Below the pieces are notes generated by a model, which worked only from the letters and a program-made list of their open reading frames with translations, was not told where the DNA came from and searched no databases. A stretch of DNA of 64,000 nucleotides from Pseudomonadota bacterium (GTDB taxonomy: Bacteria > Pseudomonadota > Alphaproteobacteria > UBA1280 > RI-95), in assembly GCA_016125375.1 (NCBI GenBank), contig WGLU01000001.1, positions 310,001-374,000 on the forward strand, written 5' to 3'. Shown here in pieces: positions 62,883-64,000 of the stretch (positions are counted from its first letter, which is position 1; each line of letters opens with the position of its first letter). The position numbers and the translations under genes are program-made.

Positions 62883-64000
62883 ATGACAACGGTAAAAACC
62901 AGATTCGCCCCCTCGCCCACAGGCATGCTGCATATTGGCGGTGCCCGCACGGCGTTGTTCAATTACCTGTATGCGCGTCATACAGGCGGTGAATATCTGG
63001 TCCGTATCGAGGATACCGACGCCGAGCGGAACACGCCCGAGGCGGTGGATGCCATCCGTCAGGGTCTGACATGGCTGGGCCTGATGCCCGACAGTGACTG
63101 GGTTTTCCAGTCCAAACGGCTGGATGCCCACAAGGCGGCAGTCGAAAAACTGCTTGCCGCTGGCCATGCCTACAAGTGCTTCTGCACCACAGAAGAGCTG
63201 GATGCCCTGCGTGCCGAGGCCGAATCTAAAGGGCAAGCCTTTAAGTACCCGCACATCTGGCGCGACCGTACCGACCACCCGGCCGGTAAACCATTTGTCG
63301 TACGTATCAAGCTGCCGCTGGACGGCACCACGAGCTGGGACGACGCCGTGCAAGGACGTATCGACTACCCCAACACCGAGCTGGACGACTTCATTATCGC
63401 CCGTTCCGACGGCACGCCCGTTTATAACCTTGCCGTTGTGGTGGACGATATCGACATGGGCGTGACCCACGTGCTGCGCGGGGATGACCACATCAACAAT
63501 ACGCCCAAACAAATTGCTATCTACAAGGCGCTGGGCGCTGCCATCCCCACTTTTGGTCACGTGCCGCTGATTCACGGGCCGGACGGTAAAAAGCTCTCCA
63601 AACGTCACGGGTCTGTTTCCACTCTCGCTTACAGGGATATGGGTTACCTGCCGGAGGCGCTGCTCAACTACCTGATGCGTCTGGGCTGGAGCCACGGCGA
63701 TCAGGAAATCATGTCCATCGACGAGGCCGTGGCCGCTTTTGATATGACCCACATCAACAAGGGTCCGGCCAATTTTGACTTTGCCAAGCTGGACTGGCTG
63801 AATGCCCATTACATGAAGGCCGCCGCACCGGAGCGACTGGTGGAACTGATGACGCCGTTCCTGAAGGCACCGCTGACACCGGCTAAACGCGACTTGGTGA
63901 TTAAAGGCATGCCGGGGCTGGTCCAACGCGCCAAGCGCCTGACCGAACTGGCCGAGGCCGCCCATATCTATCTGGACGAGCCGCCCTTCGCCTTTACCGA
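62883..64000 (+). CDS. gltX: Glutamyl-tRNA synthetase, N-terminal part (partial)
   Basis: The gene runs off the window; 372 residues are visible. The HIGH-like motif lies in 'RFAPSPTGMLHIGGARTALF', the KMSKS-like motif is 'GKKLSKRHG', and 'RIEDTDAERNTPEAVDAI' and 'LRGDDHINNTPKQI' are typical GltX segments. It charges tRNA-Glu (and tRNA-Gln where GatCAB is used). ATG 62883 has only a weak GTGAGAG upstream. The start region is shared with the divergent comEC gene. Confidence 0.96.
   Translation, partial: MTTVKTRFAPSPTGMLHIGGARTALFNYLYARHTGGEYLVRIEDTDAERNTPEAVDAIRQGLTWLGLMPDSDWVFQSKRLDAHKAAVEKLLAAGHAYKCFCTTEELDALRAEAESKGQAFKYPHIWRDRTDHPAGKPFVVRIKLPLDGTTSWDDAVQGRIDYPNTELDDFIIARSDGTPVYNLAVVVDDIDMGVTHVLRGDDHINNTPKQIAIYKALGAAIPTFGHVPLIHGPDGKKLSKRHGSVSTLAYRDMGYLPEALLNYLMRLGWSHGDQEIMSIDEAVAAFDMTHINKGPANFDFAKLDWLNAHYMKAAAPERLVELMTPFLKAPLTPAKRDLVIKGMPGLVQRAKRLTELAEAAHIYLDEPPFAFT

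Overview
The window is bacterial chromosome, most likely from an alphaproteobacterium. The evidence is gene order (rnc-era-recO-parC; gyrA-coaD-cyclophilin-queA-tgt; comEC divergent from gltX) and protein character (LipB, RlpA/SPOR, an alphaproteobacterial type of ComEC without an obvious metallo-beta-lactamase domain). A lineage near Rhodospirillales or Micavibrionales is a guess. Genes are packed tightly, with many ATGA start/stop overlaps. No stretch of more than 300 bases lacks a gene. I see no insertion sequence, no CRISPR array, no rRNA gene and no integrase.

Layout. 1-4233: rnc (3' part), era, recO, parC. 4368-5837: three unrecognised small genes, two of them membrane-anchored paralogues that share about 210 bp of almost identical DNA and then diverge. 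5873-12205: lipB, tRNA-Leu, a SCO1/SenC protein, the hybrid malic enzyme, MgtE and a ThiO-like oxidase. 12287-18719: gyrA, coaD, a histidine phosphatase, an exported cyclophilin, queA and tgt, followed by tRNA-Lys. 19033-20729: an indoleamine 2,3-dioxygenase-type haem enzyme facing a YbjQ-family protein.

20758-34297 is an island of podovirus-type genes in P22-like order: HTH regulator, small and large terminase, portal, scaffold candidate, N4-gp56-type capsid, adaptor, tail hub, tail fibre, small tail-associated protein, GNAT protein, ejection-type protein, and a lysis set of a small membrane protein, a T7-lysozyme-like amidase and a 3-TM holin. It has no integrase, repressor or replication gene. 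One gene in it runs against the others. The regulator is followed at once by a strong sigma70-type promoter and a terminator, an arrangement that recalls lambda Q/pR'/tR'. Intrinsic terminators also lie inside or between the late genes. The island may be a prophage remnant, a capsid-forming satellite or a domesticated particle of the gene-transfer-agent kind.

34294-50093: an SDR, tRNA-Ser, an orphan gene and a DinG-like helicase, then a cell-wall group (MltB, RlpA, D,D-carboxypeptidase) running into tmk-holB-metG-tatD-MBL hydrolase. After these come a flavin reductase, a striking AN1-like zinc finger protein fused to a degenerate TatD barrel, and a fatty acid hydroxylase. 50246-59851: a DUF1513 protein, then minus-strand genes: a lipoprotein hydrolase with a dCMP deaminase, a redoxin, and sugar-polymer genes (gmhA, asnB, a bi-domain oxidoreductase, wecC) with no glycosyltransferase in view. 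59956-64000: mazG, comEC and the 5' part of gltX.

All functions are inferred from reading the sequence; no database search was run.
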